Of a stretch of DNA of 40,819 nt, positions 8,257-18,382 are shown one piece after another; positions within the stretch are counted from its first letter, which is position 1; every line of letters begins with the position of its first letter. Source of the stretch: Pasteurella testudinis DSM 23072 (GTDB lineage: Bacteria > Pseudomonadota > Gammaproteobacteria > Enterobacterales > Pasteurellaceae); the NCBI RefSeq assembly GCF_900176075.1, contig NZ_FWWV01000012.1, positions 1-40,819 on the forward strand. The letters are read 5' to 3'. The notes beneath the pieces were generated by a model. The model saw only the letters and a program-made list of their open reading frames with translations, searched no databases and was not told the DNA's origin. Position numbers and translations under genes: made by a program.

Positions 8257-9405
8257 ATGCAAAAACATTCGCATTCTGCTACCGGAGAGAAAAAAATAGC
8301 GCGCGCTAAAACCATTGTATTGAAATTCGGCACTAGCGTTTTAACCCAAGGGTCGCCGAAACTGAACCGCCCGCATATGCTGAATATCGTGCGCCAATGT
8401 GCGTTGCTGCAACAACAGGGCTATCGGGTGGTGATCGTCACTTCCGGTGCGATGGCGGCGGGACGGAATTATTTGAACCATCCGCAGCTGCCGCCGACCA
8501 TTGCCTCCAAGCAATTATTGGCGGCGGTGGGGCAGAGCCAATTAATTCAAACTTGGGAGCAACTGTTTGAAATTTATGGTATTTATATCGGGCAAATGCT
8601 GTTAACCCGTGCCGACTTGGAAGATCGCGAGCGCTTTTTAAACGCCAGAGATACCTTGAACGCACTGTTAGACAACAACATTATCCCGATTATCAACGAA
8701 AATGACGCGGTGGCGACCGCTGAAATCAAAGTGGGCGATAACGATAATTTATCGGCGCTGGTGGCGATTTTAGCGAATGCCGATCAGCTTTATCTGCTGA
8801 CCGACCAACAGGGGCTGTTGGACAGCGATCCGCGTGCCAATCCGAAGGCGCAGCTGATTGCCGAAGTGGATAAAATTACCGATCATATCCGCTCGATTGC
8901 CGGTGGTAGCGTGTCCGGCTTGGGCACCGGCGGCATGAGCACCAAAATCACCGCCGCCGATATTGCCACCCGTTCCGGCATCGAAACCATCATCGCGGCG
9001 GGCGGACGCGATAATGTGATTGTCGATCTGGCGCACGGTGAAGCCATCGGCACTAAATTTACCGCACAATTATCGCCATTACAACGCCGCAAACAGTGGT
9101 TGTTTGCCGCGCCGTCAGCCGGCACTTTGGTGATCGATCAAGGGGCGCAAAGTGCGGTATTGGAAAAGCAACGTTCGTTGCTGCCTGCCGGAATCGTGCA
9201 AATCGAAGGGCGGTTCGCGCGCGGCGAAGTGGTACGCATTCGCACGCTGCAAGGAAAGGATATTGCGATTGGCGTGGCGTGTTACAACAGTGACGCACTG
9301 GCGCTGATCAAAGGCAAAAAATCGGCGGATATTGCCACGATTATTGGTTATGAGTATGGTTCAGTGGCGATCCACCGTGACGATATGGTGATTCTCTCGG
9401 TCTGA
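8257..9405 (+). CDS. proB: Glutamate 5-kinase
   Basis: ProB phosphorylates L-glutamate in the first step of proline synthesis and is usually feedback-inhibited by proline. The 382-residue product has the amino-acid kinase domain ([44 protein letters not shown]) and a C-terminal PUA domain from about residue 290. The N-terminus is about 16 residues longer than in relatives that begin just before the IVLKFGTS segment, and the ATG at 8257 has no clear ribosome-binding site, so the start is uncertain. proA follows after 68 nt. It is divergent from yjjP. Confidence 0.95.
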   Translation: MQKHSHSATGEKKIARAKTIVLKFGTSVLTQGSPKLNRPHMLNIVRQCALLQQQGYRVVIVTSGAMAAGRNYLNHPQLPPTIASKQLLAAVGQSQLIQTWEQLFEIYGIYIGQMLLTRADLEDRERFLNARDTLNALLDNNIIPIINENDAVATAEIKVGDNDNLSALVAILANADQLYLLTDQQGLLDSDPRANPKAQLIAEVDKITDHIRSIAGGSVSGLGTGGMSTKITAADIATRSGIETIIAAGGRDNVIVDLAHGEAIGTKFTAQLSPLQRRKQWLFAAPSAGTLVIDQGAQSAVLEKQRSLLPAGIVQIEGRFARGEVVRIRTLQGKDIAIGVACYNSDALALIKGKKSADIATIIGYEYGSVAIHRDDMVILSV

Positions 9406-9473
9406 AATTTGTGGTAATGTCGTTGGAAAGGCTCGCTGAAGCCCGATGAGAATACAAAATAAAGGACAGAAAA

Positions 9474-10736
9474 ATGACAACCGATTTAGTGGAAATGGGC
9501 AAACAAGCCAAGCAAGCGGCGTTTGAGTTGGCGCAATTATCCGGCGCGGAAAAAAATCAGGCGTTACAGGTAATTGCCGATCAGTTAGAAGTAAGAGTGG
9601 CGGAAATTTTGGCGGCGAATGCGCTGGATATTGCCGCCGCCGAAGCGCAAGGAATCAGCGCGGCGATTATCGATCGTCTGCTGCTCACGCCGGAGCGGTT
9701 AAAAGGGATTGCCGATGATGTGCGCCATGTGATTTCGCTTGCCGATCCGGTCGGGAAAGTGATTGACGGCGGCACGCTGGACAGCGGACTTTCGATTCAA
9801 CGGCTGCGAGTGCCGTTGGGTGTGGTGGCGACCATTTATGAAGCGCGTCCGAATGTGACGATTGACGTTGCCTCGCTGTGTTTAAAAACCGGCAATGCGG
9901 TGATTTTGCGCGGCGGCAAAGAAACGCGCAATACCAATGAAGTGTTGTTACAAGTGGTGCAAGCTGCGCTGCAACAAGCCGGCTTGCCGGCAAGTGCGGT
10001 ACAGGCGATTATCGATCCCGACCGCACTTTGGTTATGCAGCTGCTGAAACTGGATCGCTATGTGGATATGGTGATTCCGCGCGGCGGCGCAGGGCTGCAC
10101 CAACTGTGCAAAGAGAATTCGACCATTCCCGTGATCGTTGGCGGCATCGGCATTTGCCATCTGTTTGTCGAACAAAGTGCGGATCGCACTCGCGCCTTGG
10201 CGTTAATCGACAACGCCAAAACCCAACGCCCAAGCGCCTGCAATTCTTTAGAAACCTTACTACTGCAACGCAGTATCGCCGCTGAATTTATACCGCACTT
10301 GGTACAATATTTGGCAAGTAAAAACGTCAACTATTTCGCCGACCAACAGGCGTTGCCGATATTGCAAAAGTGCGGTGCCAATGTTAGCGCGGTCAGCGAT
10401 GACAGTTTGCGTAATGAAGCGTTGTGTAACAATATGAATGTGGTGATTATCGAGGATATTAATCAAGCGATTGCCCATATTCAAGAGTATGGCAGCCACC
10501 ATTCCGACGGTATTTTGACCGAATCGCAAGCCTTGGCGCACCAGTTTGTCAAGCAAGTGGATTCGGCAACGGTGTATGTCAATGCCAGCACCCGTTTCAC
10601 CGACGGCGCACAATTCGGCTTGGGCGCAGAGGTGGCGGTCAGCACGCAAAAACTACACGCCCGCGGCCCGATGGGCTTGGAAGCCCTAACCACTTATAAA
10701 TGGGTGTGTTATGGGGATTATTTGAGCCGTAGCTAG
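9474..10736 (+). CDS. proA: Gamma-glutamyl phosphate reductase
   Basis: ProA reduces gamma-glutamyl phosphate to glutamate semialdehyde with NADPH, which cyclises toward proline. The 420 residues show the aldehyde-dehydrogenase-like fold, the YEARPNVT segment near residue 122, and the catalytic cysteine Cys256 in [18 protein letters not shown] precedes the ATG. It follows proB in one operon, so the product of one enzyme passes directly to the next. Four USS copies lie inside the gene, two of them as an inverted pair (9992-10000 and 10021-10029) that could form a hairpin within the coding RNA. Confidence 0.97.
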   Translation: MTTDLVEMGKQAKQAAFELAQLSGAEKNQALQVIADQLEVRVAEILAANALDIAAAEAQGISAAIIDRLLLTPERLKGIADDVRHVISLADPVGKVIDGGTLDSGLSIQRLRVPLGVVATIYEARPNVTIDVASLCLKTGNAVILRGGKETRNTNEVLLQVVQAALQQAGLPASAVQAIIDPDRTLVMQLLKLDRYVDMVIPRGGAGLHQLCKENSTIPVIVGGIGICHLFVEQSADRTRALALIDNAKTQRPSACNSLETLLLQRSIAAEFIPHLVQYLASKNVNYFADQQALPILQKCGANVSAVSDDSLRNEALCNNMNVVIIEDINQAIAHIQEYGSHHSDGILTESQALAHQFVKQVDSATVYVNASTRFTDGAQFGLGAEVAVSTQKLHARGPMGLEALTTYKWVCYGDYLSRS

Positions 10737-10744
10737 TAAAAGAT

Positions 10745-10779
10745 AATAAACCACCTCTTAACTTGAAGTGGTTTATTTT
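10745..10779. terminator. Bidirectional terminator between proA and rhaM
   Basis: ATAAACCAC (10746-10754) pairs with GTGGTTTAT (10768-10776), with a T-rich tail on the plus strand. It separates the convergent proBA and rhaBADTM operons. Confidence 0.75.
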
Positions 10780-10797
10780 ATATATAGTGCTGTTATC

Positions 10798-11112
10798 TTA
10801 CTCCAGATAAAATACTTGCTCTAATTCTTGGGCTATAGGACTATTGTCCGGATTGGATGGCATGATGTCTTTCATAAAATCCCACCACTTTTGACAAGCT
10901 GTTGTTTGTGCTACCTGATCCCAACGTTCTTCTGACTCAATTTCGACATAACCGAACAATAAATTACGCTTTTTATCTAAGAATATTGAATAATTGTGAG
11001 CGCCGTGTTCCTTAAGTTCTTTGACTAACTCAGGGAAAATTTCATTATGACGTTTTTTATATTCTGCATAGCAATCGGGATTGACATGCATTAAGATACC
11101 TTTTCTTATCAT
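10798..11112 (-). CDS. rhaM: L-rhamnose mutarotase
   Basis: RhaM interconverts the alpha and beta anomers of L-rhamnose so that the isomerase receives its preferred form. The 104-residue product has exactly the length of the Escherichia coli protein and shares [11 protein letters not shown] at the start, [14 protein letters not shown] in the middle (active-site histidine region) and [14 protein letters not shown] near the end. It is the last gene of rhaBADTM, 18 nt after rhaT. The ATG at 11110-11112 fits the family N-terminus exactly. Confidence 0.97.
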   Translation of the reverse strand: MIRKGILMHVNPDCYAEYKKRHNEIFPELVKELKEHGAHNYSIFLDKKRNLLFGYVEIESEERWDQVAQTTACQKWWDFMKDIMPSNPDNSPIAQELEQVFYLE

Positions 11113-11130
11113 TGTGTAATCCTTATGAAC

Positions 11131-12165
11131 TTAGTTTGCCATACCTAAACCAACAATATTGGCGGCTAATACGATGATTAAACAGCCGATACAAAGTACA
11201 CGCACTGGTTTAGTGCCCGTGTTCTTCCACTCTTTGAGGATTAACCCGACGATACCGCCGCATAGGACATAAAAACTCATATGTAACATCCAGCTCATAA
11301 AGCCGTAATCAGCAGGAATATTCGCATGTCCCCAAGCGTAAAAGAAAAATTGGAAGTACCACATAATTCCACCAAGAGCAGCAAATAATGCATTACTGAT
11401 TAATAGGTTTTTAGTTACGCTCATATCTTTGCGGAAAGACAGTTCTGGTTTAATGATTAAACGAATAATACAATAACCAAGATTGATAATTGCGCCTCCT
11501 CCCATAATCACAACATAGCTTGGTAAAGCAACATAAAGTGGATCAACCCCCAGTTGAGCAGCAGATTCATGCATTGGCACTGCCGCTGCCATTGCAAATG
11601 ACATACCTGCCGAGAAAATACCGCACATAATCGCTAAAATTAACCCCTTTTTTAAATTGAATTCTTCGGCTGCAATACCGCTAACGCGCTCTTTCAGCAA
11701 TCCGGCATAGGAAACAACCCCAACCCCAATCAAAGCAACCAAAACGCCGATTAATGTCATTTTTCCACCGGTAGAGGCCAATAACTCTTCAAATCGCCCT
11801 TGTAAAATTGGAGTCATTAAGGTACCGAAAATTAGGGTGATACCGATAGCAATACCAATTCCCATCGACATGCCAAGATAACGCATCGTTAATCCGTAGC
11901 CGATATTGCCAATACCCCACATGGCACCGAATAGGAATACCGGGATTAATATATTGCTGCCAAATGAAGCATAGTAGGCGGAAAAATCAGGTAATAGCCA
12001 ATAACTGATTCCCCAAGGCAGCAGTATCCAAGAAAATAGACCGGCGACTGCCCACATTGTTTCCCAAGACCAGTTTGTTACTTTTTTTAACGGTGCATAG
12101 AAGCAGGCTGCAGAGGTTGCACCAATAAAATGCCAAAATATACCTAAAAAAATTGAACTACCCAT
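11131..12165 (-). CDS. rhaT: L-rhamnose/proton symporter
   Basis: RhaT imports L-rhamnose (and lyxose) with protons across the inner membrane. The 344 residues equal the length of the Escherichia coli protein, and about ten hydrophobic segments run through it. The N-terminus [18 protein letters not shown] and the central [13 protein letters not shown] block are diagnostic. The gene lies between rhaD and rhaM; the 90-base gap from rhaD holds an inverted USS pair that may lower read-through. The presence of RhaT means that rhamnose is taken up by a secondary transporter rather than an ABC system here. Confidence 0.97.
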   Translation of the reverse strand: MGSSIFLGIFWHFIGATSAACFYAPLKKVTNWSWETMWAVAGLFSWILLPWGISYWLLPDFSAYYASFGSNILIPVFLFGAMWGIGNIGYGLTMRYLGMSMGIGIAIGITLIFGTLMTPILQGRFEELLASTGGKMTLIGVLVALIGVGVVSYAGLLKERVSGIAAEEFNLKKGLILAIMCGIFSAGMSFAMAAAVPMHESAAQLGVDPLYVALPSYVVIMGGGAIINLGYCIIRLIIKPELSFRKDMSVTKNLLISNALFAALGGIMWYFQFFFYAWGHANIPADYGFMSWMLHMSFYVLCGGIVGLILKEWKNTGTKPVRVLCIGCLIIVLAANIVGLGMAN

Positions 12166-12195
12166 GTGGCTTCTCCTTTAAAAGATGAGATTTTT

Positions 12196-12237
12196 ACACC
12201 GCACTTTTATGTGAGAACGAATTAAAAAGTGCGGTTA
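12196..12237. repeat. Inverted USS pair (hairpin) between rhaD and rhaT
   Basis: ACCGCACTT (12198-12206) and AAGTGCGGT (12227-12235) face each other, and flanking bases extend the stem to eleven pairs. No proper T run follows on the minus (operon) strand, so a full terminator is unlikely; partial attenuation or RNA stability control is possible. Confidence 0.7.
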
Positions 12238-12255
12238 ATTTTTCGAAAGATAGAA

Positions 12256-13074
12256 CTACAAGACTCCGTCCATTGGTATTACGTCGAAACGTTCTGCCAA
12301 TAGCTTGAACTCATCCTTGGTAATACCTTGTTTGCGCCCGCCCATAGCCATTACTTTGACTAAAATTTCTGCTGACTTTTCAGCCGTATCAATTAAGCCG
12401 AATGCTTCATCTAAAGTTGCGCCAGAGCCAAATACACCGTGGAATGCCCAGAGGACAAGTGAGTGAGATTTCATTTTTTCAGCAGTGGCATAACCGATTT
12501 CATCTTTCCCCGGTACGAGCCAAGGCAATATGCCTATTCCCTCGGGAAATACCACTAAACATTCGGTGCTCATTTGCCATAGTTCGTGAGTAAAGACTTT
12601 GCTATCTAATGGCAAAACATAAGTCAGTGCGATCAAATTTGTGGCATGGCAGTGCATAACAACGCGATCTTTACCGTCTGTTTTTTGCATTCTTACGATA
12701 TGGGATTGTAAATGGGCTGCTAATTCGGAGGTTGCGACGCCTCCGTTGATTAATCCCCATTCAATGTAATAACCCTTACCCTGTTCATCTACCCGAACAA
12801 CAGCAAGGTTATCGGCTGGATCTAAAATGATATTGCGGAAAAATTTACCCGAGCCGGTTACGATAAAATACTGTCCTGCCAATGCAGAGACATCTTGTGT
12901 TAATGCAATATGATGAGGTTTAGTATTAAATTCAGACAGGTAAGGTTCTACATCACTATCGAGTAAGCGTAAACTGACGTTACCACCGTTACGCTCATCC
13001 CAACCTTTTAGCCACATATCGTGAGTTGCCTTGATCATGCCTTGCACAAACCATGATGAAATAATATTTTGCAT
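12256..13074 (-). CDS. rhaD: Rhamnulose-1-phosphate aldolase
   Basis: RhaD cleaves L-rhamnulose 1-phosphate into dihydroxyacetone phosphate and L-lactaldehyde. It is a zinc-dependent class II aldolase. The zinc ligands His141, His143 (in MHCHATN) and His212 (in WAFHGVFG) and the catalytic Glu117 (in ATSELAAH) fall at the same numbers as in the Escherichia coli enzyme. The 272 residues match the family length of about 274. The gene is 15 nt after rhaA. The dihydroxyacetone phosphate formed enters glycolysis through triose phosphate isomerase, encoded 4.5 kb away. Confidence 0.97.
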   Translation of the reverse strand: MQNIISSWFVQGMIKATHDMWLKGWDERNGGNVSLRLLDSDVEPYLSEFNTKPHHIALTQDVSALAGQYFIVTGSGKFFRNIILDPADNLAVVRVDEQGKGYYIEWGLINGGVATSELAAHLQSHIVRMQKTDGKDRVVMHCHATNLIALTYVLPLDSKVFTHELWQMSTECLVVFPEGIGILPWLVPGKDEIGYATAEKMKSHSLVLWAFHGVFGSGATLDEAFGLIDTAEKSAEILVKVMAMGGRKQGITKDEFKLLAERFDVIPMDGVL

Positions 13075-13089
13075 AGTTTTTTTCCTTTA

Positions 13090-14337
13090 TTAACGTTGGT
13101 TCAATACGTTATTTTCATAACGATGAATATCCGCCAACCAACGGCTACCGACAGGTACGTTATGGCGTTCACAGTAAATATTCCAAACTGCCTGCCAAGG
13201 AAGTGACTTTTCTTCTTCTAATAGTGCTAAACGAGTGGTGAAATCACGTTTTTCTTCAGCTTGACGAAGAGCGGTAATCGGCTCTAATAAGGCTTTTAAT
13301 AACGCTTTTTTCATATTTCTAGTACCGATAACCCAAGCGGCAATCCGATTAATCGAAGCGTCAAAGAAGTCCAATCCGATGTGAACACGGTTAAATAGTT
13401 TGTTGCGAATAATTTCATTGGCGATAGCTTGAGTTTCATCATCAAGCAGTACAACATGATCGCTATCCCAACGGACTGGGCGGCTAACATGGAGTAAAAG
13501 GTGTTCTACAAACGGCATAACGGCAGAAATTTTATCTGAAATGGTTTCCGTCGGATGATAGTGTCCCGCATCTAAGCAAAGTGCGGTTTTACGCGAAGTT
13601 GCATAAGCGACATAAAATTCATTCGAACCGACGGTATAGGACTCTAACCCAATACCAAACAGCTTGCTTTCAACTGCATCTAAATGATATTTAGGATCAA
13701 TTTTTTCTTTGATAATTTCATCTAAAGATTCGACTAAACGTTGACGTGGGGCGGCTTTATCAATGACAAGATCCTTGCTGCCATCAGGAATCCAAATATT
13801 CATTACGGAAGCCGTACCTAATTCTTTACCAAAATATTCGGATATTTTTCGACTTGCTTTGCCATGTTCAATCCAAAAATTGCGAATATCTTTATCCGGG
13901 TGAGATAGTGTTGCTTCAGCACTTAACGGATGTGAGAAATAAGTTGGATTGAAATCTAAGCCCATTTGGTTTTGTTTTGCCCATTCCACCCAGTTTTTAA
14001 AATGTTCAGGCTTGACTTCATTCCGTTCAACTTTATATTCGGCTTCCAAATAGGAAGCGTGTAAATTTAAACGTTTTGCTCCCGGAATCAAGCTGATAGC
14101 TAAATCAAGATCAGCTCTTAATTCACCCGGTGTTCTTGCTTTACCCGGATAATTACCTGTCGCTTGAATCCCGCCGGTTAAATCTCCGCCGAGCTGTTCA
14201 AAACCGCCAACATCATCCCCTTGCCAGCAATGAATGGAAACCGGAAGTTGATCTAATAATGTCATTGCCGCTTCGGTATCAATGTCAAAGTCAGCAAATT
14301 GTTGTTTTGCAAGTTCATAGGCTTGTTGAGTGCTCAT
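13090..14337 (-). CDS. rhaA: L-rhamnose isomerase
   Basis: RhaA converts L-rhamnose to L-rhamnulose and needs Mn2+ or Zn2+. The 415-residue product matches the family length of about 419. Typical blocks are [14 protein letters not shown] near residue 34, [31 protein letters not shown] (metal-binding region) and [13 protein letters not shown]. It is the second gene of the operon, 18 nt after rhaB. GAGGACGTT precedes the ATG at 14335-14337. One USS lies within it, which is sparse compared with the housekeeping genes around. Confidence 0.97.
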   Translation of the reverse strand: MSTQQAYELAKQQFADFDIDTEAAMTLLDQLPVSIHCWQGDDVGGFEQLGGDLTGGIQATGNYPGKARTPGELRADLDLAISLIPGAKRLNLHASYLEAEYKVERNEVKPEHFKNWVEWAKQNQMGLDFNPTYFSHPLSAEATLSHPDKDIRNFWIEHGKASRKISEYFGKELGTASVMNIWIPDGSKDLVIDKAAPRQRLVESLDEIIKEKIDPKYHLDAVESKLFGIGLESYTVGSNEFYVAYATSRKTALCLDAGHYHPTETISDKISAVMPFVEHLLLHVSRPVRWDSDHVVLLDDETQAIANEIIRNKLFNRVHIGLDFFDASINRIAAWVIGTRNMKKALLKALLEPITALRQAEEKRDFTTRLALLEEEKSLPWQAVWNIYCERHNVPVGSRWLADIHRYENNVLNQR

Positions 14338-14355
14338 AATAACGTCCTCTTTTCG

Positions 14356-15813
14356 TTAATTTAGTTGGGAAAATTCTTGCCATTTGCGTTTTACGAAATC
14401 GGAATCAGCAAAGTGCGGTTGAAATTTAAAATGTTTTAATGGGAAGTTCTTGGTTACAATATTGCGGAATTCTTTTACGGTATGAATTTGATCTAATGCC
14501 ATTAATTGGCAACCAATATTGCCTAGCACAGAGGCTTCAATCGGACCGGCAATAACATCTATACCGCAAATATCAGCACATAATTGGTTAAGAAATGCAT
14601 TTTGACTTCCTCCGCCGACGATATGTAAATGCGATATAGGATGATGTTGTAATTTGGCAAGTTCTTCTGCTACTTGGCGATATAGCATGGCTAAGCTGTC
14701 AAAAATACAGCGCGCTAATTGCGCTGTTGTGGTAGGGATTGGTTGATTATGTAATTGGCAATATTGTTGGATGGCTTCAACCATTGAATTTGGGTTTAAG
14801 AAAACATCATTATTTGGATTAATTACACTGCGGAATGCTTGTTCTTGACTTGCTTGCTGCACTAATGCAGGAATATCGGTAATTTGGCGTTCGGTACATA
14901 AACGTTGGAACAACCATAATCCCATAATATTTTTTAAAATGCGGTAGTGACCATCAATTCCGCCTTCATTTGTAATATTTGCATTCATTGCATGGCTGTC
15001 ATTACAAACTTGTTTACGATCAAGCCCCATTAATGACCAAGTGCCGGAACAAAGATAGGCACTATATTCATCAGATAATGGGCTGGCGATAACCGCACTT
15101 GCGGTATCATGGCTGGCAACGGACATAACTGATATGATTTGATTATTTTGTTGCCAATTACCAATTTTATGACCAGGGTGGCGAATTTGCCCGAACCAAC
15201 TTATCGGAATATTTAAATAATCTAAAAGTTCGGTGTCCCAATTATCGGTATTGACATTTACTAGTTGTGTTGTGGTGGCATTGGTGTATTCACGATTAAG
15301 TACGCCGGTTAAACGGTAGTTCAAATAATCAGGTATCATGATAAAATCAGTGACATCCTCTAACCAATTTGGTTTATCGTTCATCATGGCTTTGAGTTGA
15401 TAAAGCGTATTGAAGGTAAGGAATTGAATGCCTGTTTTTTGATAAATCTTTTCTTTACTCAAATCTTGTTGCACTTGCTGCATAATGCCTTCGGTTCGAG
15501 CATCTCTATAGGTATAACTATCACCTAGAATTTCGCCATGTTTATTGAGTAATACATAATCAACCCCCCAAGTATCGATGCCGACACTATGAAGCGTGAT
15601 ATTCTTCTCAAGAATTTTATTTAACCCCGTAATGATTTCGTGTTCTAAATAAAGTAAATCCCAACAATCATGTCTATTTCGATGATGAAGTTGATTTTTG
15701 AAACGATGAATTTCTTGCAGGCTGATTTGTTGGCTTTCCATTTGATAGGTAGCCAACATAACGCGACCGCTAGATGCGCCTAAATCAACTGCAGCAATAT
15801 TCAAATTTGCCAT
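14356..15813 (-). CDS. rhaB: Rhamnulokinase
   Basis: RhaB phosphorylates L-rhamnulose with ATP. The 485 residues match the FGGY kinase family: the N-terminal AVDLGASSGRVML phosphate-binding segment, GIDTWGVDYVLL with its catalytic aspartate near residue 83, SHDTASAV in the second domain, and HIVGGGSQN near residue 397 for adenine binding. It is the first gene of rhaBADTM, with a strong GGAGG ribosome-binding site. The 230-base region upstream carries a CRP-like site and is shared with the divergent rhaS-type regulator. Confidence 0.97.
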   Translation of the reverse strand: MANLNIAAVDLGASSGRVMLATYQMESQQISLQEIHRFKNQLHHRNRHDCWDLLYLEHEIITGLNKILEKNITLHSVGIDTWGVDYVLLNKHGEILGDSYTYRDARTEGIMQQVQQDLSKEKIYQKTGIQFLTFNTLYQLKAMMNDKPNWLEDVTDFIMIPDYLNYRLTGVLNREYTNATTTQLVNVNTDNWDTELLDYLNIPISWFGQIRHPGHKIGNWQQNNQIISVMSVASHDTASAVIASPLSDEYSAYLCSGTWSLMGLDRKQVCNDSHAMNANITNEGGIDGHYRILKNIMGLWLFQRLCTERQITDIPALVQQASQEQAFRSVINPNNDVFLNPNSMVEAIQQYCQLHNQPIPTTTAQLARCIFDSLAMLYRQVAEELAKLQHHPISHLHIVGGGSQNAFLNQLCADICGIDVIAGPIEASVLGNIGCQLMALDQIHTVKEFRNIVTKNFPLKHFKFQPHFADSDFVKRKWQEFSQLN

Positions 15814-15917
15814 ATACCCCTCCTTCCTTTGTTAGATTTAGTCTAGATAAAGGTAGTCGGATGAACATTAATTTAGCTGCCGGTTTTAGAAAAATTTGGC
15901 AAAATATTCAAAGTGTA

Positions 15918-15933
15918 TGTGCGAGAGATCACG
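15918..15933. promoter_or_regulatory. Candidate CRP site between rhaB and rhaS
   Basis: TGTGC-GAGAGA-TCACG matches the CRP consensus TGTGA-N6-TCACA at eight of ten core positions. It lies about 105 bases upstream of the rhaB start and 120 bases upstream of the rhaS-type start. The Escherichia coli rhamnose regulon uses CRP together with RhaS, so the location fits. Confidence 0.6.
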
Positions 15934-16049
15934 AATTTGAAAAGTAGTCTTGGATAAGTTTGAAATCAGCTGGTGCATTGATTAGATATTGGCATAATTT
16001 ATTGCAAGTGATTTTTTGAAATTTAAGTTTTTAAGGGGGAATAATGATA

Positions 16050-16862
16050 ATGAAGTTATATGCAAAAGAATTTTTTCATCAAAGTTCTCAACCGCTTAGT
16101 ATCGAGCCTAGAGCGCCACAAGATAATTTTCCTGAGCATACACATCATGATTTTGACGAGATTGTCCTAGTGACAAATGGTAAGGGGCGACATATCTTTA
16201 ATGGTTACCCGCAAGAGTTGTATGCGGGTATGGTTTTATATGTAGAAGCGAAAGATCACCATTTATATGAAAATGTAAGTGGATTGCATTTAACTAATAT
16301 CCTGTTTCGCTCGTTAGATAATTTTCATTTTATTCATAATATTAATCCATTATTAAAGACGATTAAACCTGAAAAGTCTAATTATCAAGTGATTAATAAA
16401 AAACAGTTAGTAAATCTATTGCCTTTGATTGATGTATTATCAGATTCATCAAAATATAATATTATCGAGCAAGAAAGTTATTTTTTCCAATTATTATCTT
16501 TATTACAACGCAATCAATTTAGTGATCATGGAATTGGCACCGTAATGGAGAAAGGCACACAGCTACTACATTATCTAGCTCACAATTTTAATGAACCGAT
16601 AAACTGGGAACAACTTGCTGAACAATTTTCTTTGTCACTTCGTAGCTTACATCGGTATATTAAAGATCAAACAGGTGAGACACCACAAATTTACTTAAAT
16701 AGATTACGTTTATCTTATGCCTATTATCAAATTCGCTATACTGATCAGGCGATCACTGATATTGCATATGACAGTGGTTTTAATGACAGCAGTTATTTCT
16801 CCACTTGTTTTAAGCAAGAGTTTAAATTGTGTCCGAGGAAATTAAGAGCGGTTAATTATTAA
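16050..16862 (+). CDS. rhaS: AraC-family rhamnose operon activator, RhaS-like
   Basis: RhaS binds L-rhamnose and activates rhaBAD and rhaT. The roughly 270-residue product aligns with RhaS over its length: the sugar-binding cupin half with FPEHTHHDFDEIVLV and HIFNGYP, then a C-terminal double helix-turn-helix with NWEQLAEQFSLSLRSLHRYIK-like and SVTDIAY-type segments. Two ATG codons are possible: 16044, three bases after AAGGGGGA, and 16050, nine bases after it. I prefer 16050 because spacing and the RhaS N-terminus fit better. No rhaR is present, so regulation is single-tier. The gene is visibly more AT-rich than its neighbours and contains no USS. Confidence 0.9.
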   Translation: MKLYAKEFFHQSSQPLSIEPRAPQDNFPEHTHHDFDEIVLVTNGKGRHIFNGYPQELYAGMVLYVEAKDHHLYENVSGLHLTNILFRSLDNFHFIHNINPLLKTIKPEKSNYQVINKKQLVNLLPLIDVLSDSSKYNIIEQESYFFQLLSLLQRNQFSDHGIGTVMEKGTQLLHYLAHNFNEPINWEQLAEQFSLSLRSLHRYIKDQTGETPQIYLNRLRLSYAYYQIRYTDQAITDIAYDSGFNDSSYFSTCFKQEFKLCPRKLRAVNY

Positions 16863-16913
16863 TTATATTGCCAAAAAGCATATATTGAAGTGCTTTTATA
16901 CCTTATGATATTT

Positions 16914-17348
16914 TTATAGTTTAACCTCAAACACCCCTTTATTCGGGTTGAGTTTAAAGCCTTGTTCATGCCAAAATTCGCGTTGGTTCGGCGCACTTTC
17001 CACCACCAATAAACTACTTTGGGTGAAACTGACAAACTCGCGGCTTTTGCGCAGTAATTCTTGTGTAATTGTTTGCTGTTGGCGGCTGTCGGAAACGAAA
17101 ATATCGGTCAGTTGCCAATAACGTTGCAGGCGTAGCGAGGAGAGGCGGGGATAGAGTTGGACAAAGCCGACGGCTTGTTGTTGATCATTGACGGCAAGAA
17201 ACAGAATACTTTCGCTGAAGCGGATGCGGTTTGCCAAAAAACTCAGCGCCCGTTCCGCATTTTCGCTCATTCCTTGTTGGCGGCGGTATTGTTCAAACAG
17301 CGGTAAAATCAACTCAAGGTTCCATAACTCGGCTTTAAAGATCCGCAT
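16914..17348 (-). CDS. GNAT family N-acetyltransferase
   Basis: The 144-residue product has the GNAT fold: an N-terminal strand MRIFKAE, a helix with FEQYRRQQG, the strand ILFLAVNDQQQAVGFVQLYP, and the acetyl-CoA motif region TDIFVSDSRQQQTITQELLRKSREFV at about residues 80-105. The C-terminal FWHEQGFKLN is the usual aromatic turn. The acceptor substrate is unknown. I use the ATG at 17346-17348, preceded by AGAGGC; an upstream in-frame start is less likely. It is divergent from tpiA and convergent with the rhaS-type gene, with no functional link visible. Confidence 0.85.
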   Translation of the reverse strand: MRIFKAELWNLELILPLFEQYRRQQGMSENAERALSFLANRIRFSESILFLAVNDQQQAVGFVQLYPRLSSLRLQRYWQLTDIFVSDSRQQQTITQELLRKSREFVSFTQSSLLVVESAPNQREFWHEQGFKLNPNKGVFEVKL

Positions 17349-17488
17349 AATTGCCTCTAAATTAATCAATTATTTTCGGAATTGTAGCGTTTTTATAAGC
17401 AATAATCATCTGTTGTTAAAGAAAAAACGCTAAAAAAGTAAAAAATGCAAAATTTTTTGGCGGATAAAAAGCAATTCAAAGCCAATTT

Positions 17489-17497
17489 TGCTATAGT
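17489..17497 (+). promoter_or_regulatory. Extended -10 promoter of tpiA
   Basis: TTGCTATAGT contains the -10 hexamer TATAGT (17492-17497) preceded by TGC, the extended -10 element. No strong -35 hexamer is seen at the right distance. The tpiA start lies 47 bases downstream. Confidence 0.5.
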
Positions 17498-17544
17498 GAA
17501 GGCACTTTTTTATTAATTAACCTTAAGTTTGCAAGGAGCAAAAA

Positions 17545-18312
17545 ATGGCACGTCGTCCTTTAGTTATGGGTAACTGGAAATTAAACGGCAGCAAAGCAAT
17601 GACCCGTGAATTGATCGCCGGTTTGAAAGCCGAATTAGCCGATGTGAAAGGCTGTGACGTTTCGATTGCGCCGCCGGTGATGTATCTGGCGGAAGCGGAA
17701 GCGGCATTGCAAGGCAGCAACATCGTGTTAGGTGCGCAGAACGTGGATACCAACGTTTCCGGCGCTTACACCGGCGATATTTCCACCGAGATGTTAAAAG
17801 ATTTCGGTGCGAAATATATCATTATCGGCCACTCCGAGCGCCGTACTTATCACAAAGAAAGCGATGAATTTATTGCCAAAAAATTTGCGGCGTTGAAAGC
17901 GGCCGGTTTAATTCCGGTATTGTGTATCGGTGAAACCGAAGCGGAAAACGAAGCCGGTCAAACCGAAGCGGTGTGCGCGCGTCAAATTGATGCGGTACTG
18001 AACAGCTTAGGTGCGGAGGTGTTTAACGGTGCGGTAATCGCATATGAGCCGGTGTGGGCGATCGGTACCGGCAAATCGGCTACGCCTGCGCAAGCGCAAG
18101 CGGTACACAAATTTATCCGTGATCACATTGCCAAACAAGACCAAGCGGTTGCTGAGCAAGTGATTCTGCAATACGGCGGTTCGGTGAACGATGCCAATGC
18201 GGCGGAACTGTTTACCCAGCCGGATATCGACGGCGCACTGGTCGGCGGTGCTTCGCTGAAAGCGGCGGCGTTTGCGGTGATCGTGAAAGCGGCGGAAAAA
18301 GCGAAAAACTAA
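17545..18312 (+). CDS. tpiA: Triose-phosphate isomerase
   Basis: TpiA interconverts dihydroxyacetone phosphate and glyceraldehyde 3-phosphate. The 255 residues match the family, with MGNWKLNGS at the start (Asn and Lys of the active site), IIGHSERR near residue 93 (catalytic His), [11 protein letters not shown] near residue 167 (catalytic Glu) and GGSVN near the phosphate-binding loop. AAGGAGC precedes the ATG. It has its own extended -10 promoter and a terminator at 18340-18367, so it is monocistronic. Codon usage looks like that of a highly expressed gene. Confidence 0.98.
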   Translation: MARRPLVMGNWKLNGSKAMTRELIAGLKAELADVKGCDVSIAPPVMYLAEAEAALQGSNIVLGAQNVDTNVSGAYTGDISTEMLKDFGAKYIIIGHSERRTYHKESDEFIAKKFAALKAAGLIPVLCIGETEAENEAGQTEAVCARQIDAVLNSLGAEVFNGAVIAYEPVWAIGTGKSATPAQAQAVHKFIRDHIAKQDQAVAEQVILQYGGSVNDANAAELFTQPDIDGALVGGASLKAAAFAVIVKAAEKAKN

Positions 18313-18339
18313 GTTAACCGCACTTTAGCCTAAAAAATA

Positions 18340-18368
18340 AAAACCGAATTCACTGGGATTCGGTTTTT
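18340..18368 (+). terminator. Terminator of tpiA
   Basis: AAAACCGAAT (18340-18349) pairs with ATTCGGTTTT (18358-18367), followed by further T residues. An upstream USS (ACCGCACTT at 18317) lies just after the stop codon. Confidence 0.85.
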
Positions 18369-18382
18369 TGTTGCCTGAATAT

